From Shewanella sp. KX20019 (lineage in GTDB: Bacteria > Pseudomonadota > Gammaproteobacteria > Enterobacterales > Shewanellaceae), in contig NZ_CP068437.1 in the NCBI RefSeq assembly GCF_016757755.1, positions 4,712,001-4,776,000 of the forward strand: a stretch of 64,000 nucleotides of DNA, in the 5' to 3' direction. Position numbers and translations under genes: made by a program. This document shows, one piece after another, positions 63,820 to 64,000 of the stretch (within the stretch, counting starts at the first letter, position 1; the number at the start of each line of letters is the position of its first letter). The notes beneath the pieces were generated by a model that worked only from the letters and a program-made list of their open reading frames with translations, ran no database searches and was not told where the DNA came from.

Positions 63820-64000
63820 TGCGCATCGCCTTAGTCATTCCTAACTATAACCACCAAACTGCCATTGCACAGACGCTTGAGCAACTCGACGGACTTGGTT
63901 TGCCCTGTTATTTGGTCAATGACGGCAGTAATGATGAAACTCGTTTTTTACTCACTGAACTTGCCAAAAAGTATTCGTGGGTAACGCTGCTGCACCACCC
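63819..64000 (+). CDS. family 2 glycosyltransferase, truncated by the window end
   Basis: The start of a gene whose frame is open to the end: MRIALVIPNYNHQTAI, then YLVNDGSNDET, the nucleotide-sugar-binding part of GT2 enzymes. It overlaps the dehydratase stop by one base. Only 60 codons are visible. Confidence 0.85.
   Translation, partial: MRIALVIPNYNHQTAIAQTLEQLDGLGLPCYLVNDGSNDETRFLLTELAKKYSWVTLLHH

Overview
The window looks like chromosomal DNA of a marine Shewanella. It carries an extracellular DMSO-respiration operon of the dmsEFABGH type, flavocytochrome-c-type reductases with separate tetraheme cytochromes c, the gmk-rpoZ-spoT-trmH/recG housekeeping series, and an aryl-polyene-type gene cluster. 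The genus is an inference from gene content; no rRNA or tRNA gene was seen.

Layout. 0-2.1 kb: a GNAT acetyltransferase, a small membrane protein and a GH16 glycosidase. 2.4-8.2 kb: a mobile zone with an intact IS4-family element, a seven-copy octamer repeat, a cargo of a CSS/EAL c-di-GMP phosphodiesterase divergent from a ToxR/ToxS-like pair, a solo inverted copy of the IS end, an IS66 remnant, and an array of small hairpins with GAA triloops. 8.3-13.8 kb: comM, two tandem acyltransferases, a small lipoprotein and ilvE.

13.9-25.7 kb holds the most interesting part: two paralogous modules, each with a divergent Cys-rich TetR regulator, a Tat-exported flavoprotein reductase, a tetraheme cytochrome c, a secreted cupin and outer-membrane porins. 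Module 1 adds a DUF3299 protein and module 2 adds a DcaP-like porin. Two of the porins are near-identical and show a gene-conversion footprint. The module 2 flavoprotein and its distant cupin share a conserved upstream element. I infer periplasmic anaerobic respiration in which the cupin makes or modifies an unsaturated substrate that the flavoprotein then reduces. The cupin residues resemble those of cupin DMSP lyases, so DMSP/acrylate is one testable option.

25.8-30.1 kb is a four-gene minus-strand operon of outer-membrane proteins and lipoproteins, including a short Omp85-type barrel, DUF4056 and an alpha/beta hydrolase. 30.7-33.7 kb has an OMP, a YedK/HMCES-type SRAP protein and an acetyl-CoA hydrolase/transferase. 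34.4-41.7 kb is the dms operon, which carries electrons across the outer membrane (decaheme plus MtrB-like barrel) to a Tat-exported lipoprotein DMSO reductase. 41.9-45.2 kb has a NahK-like sugar kinase, a nucleotidyltransferase and a DUF805-like protein. 45.4-58.1 kb is gmk-rpoZ-spoT-ridA-trmH, then two 266-bp MITE-like elements, an acyl-CoA ligase, a Ca/Na antiporter, a TPR-like protein, a two-component system and recG. 58.3-64.0 kb is a DUF3014 protein and the start of an aryl-polyene-like cluster that runs off the window.
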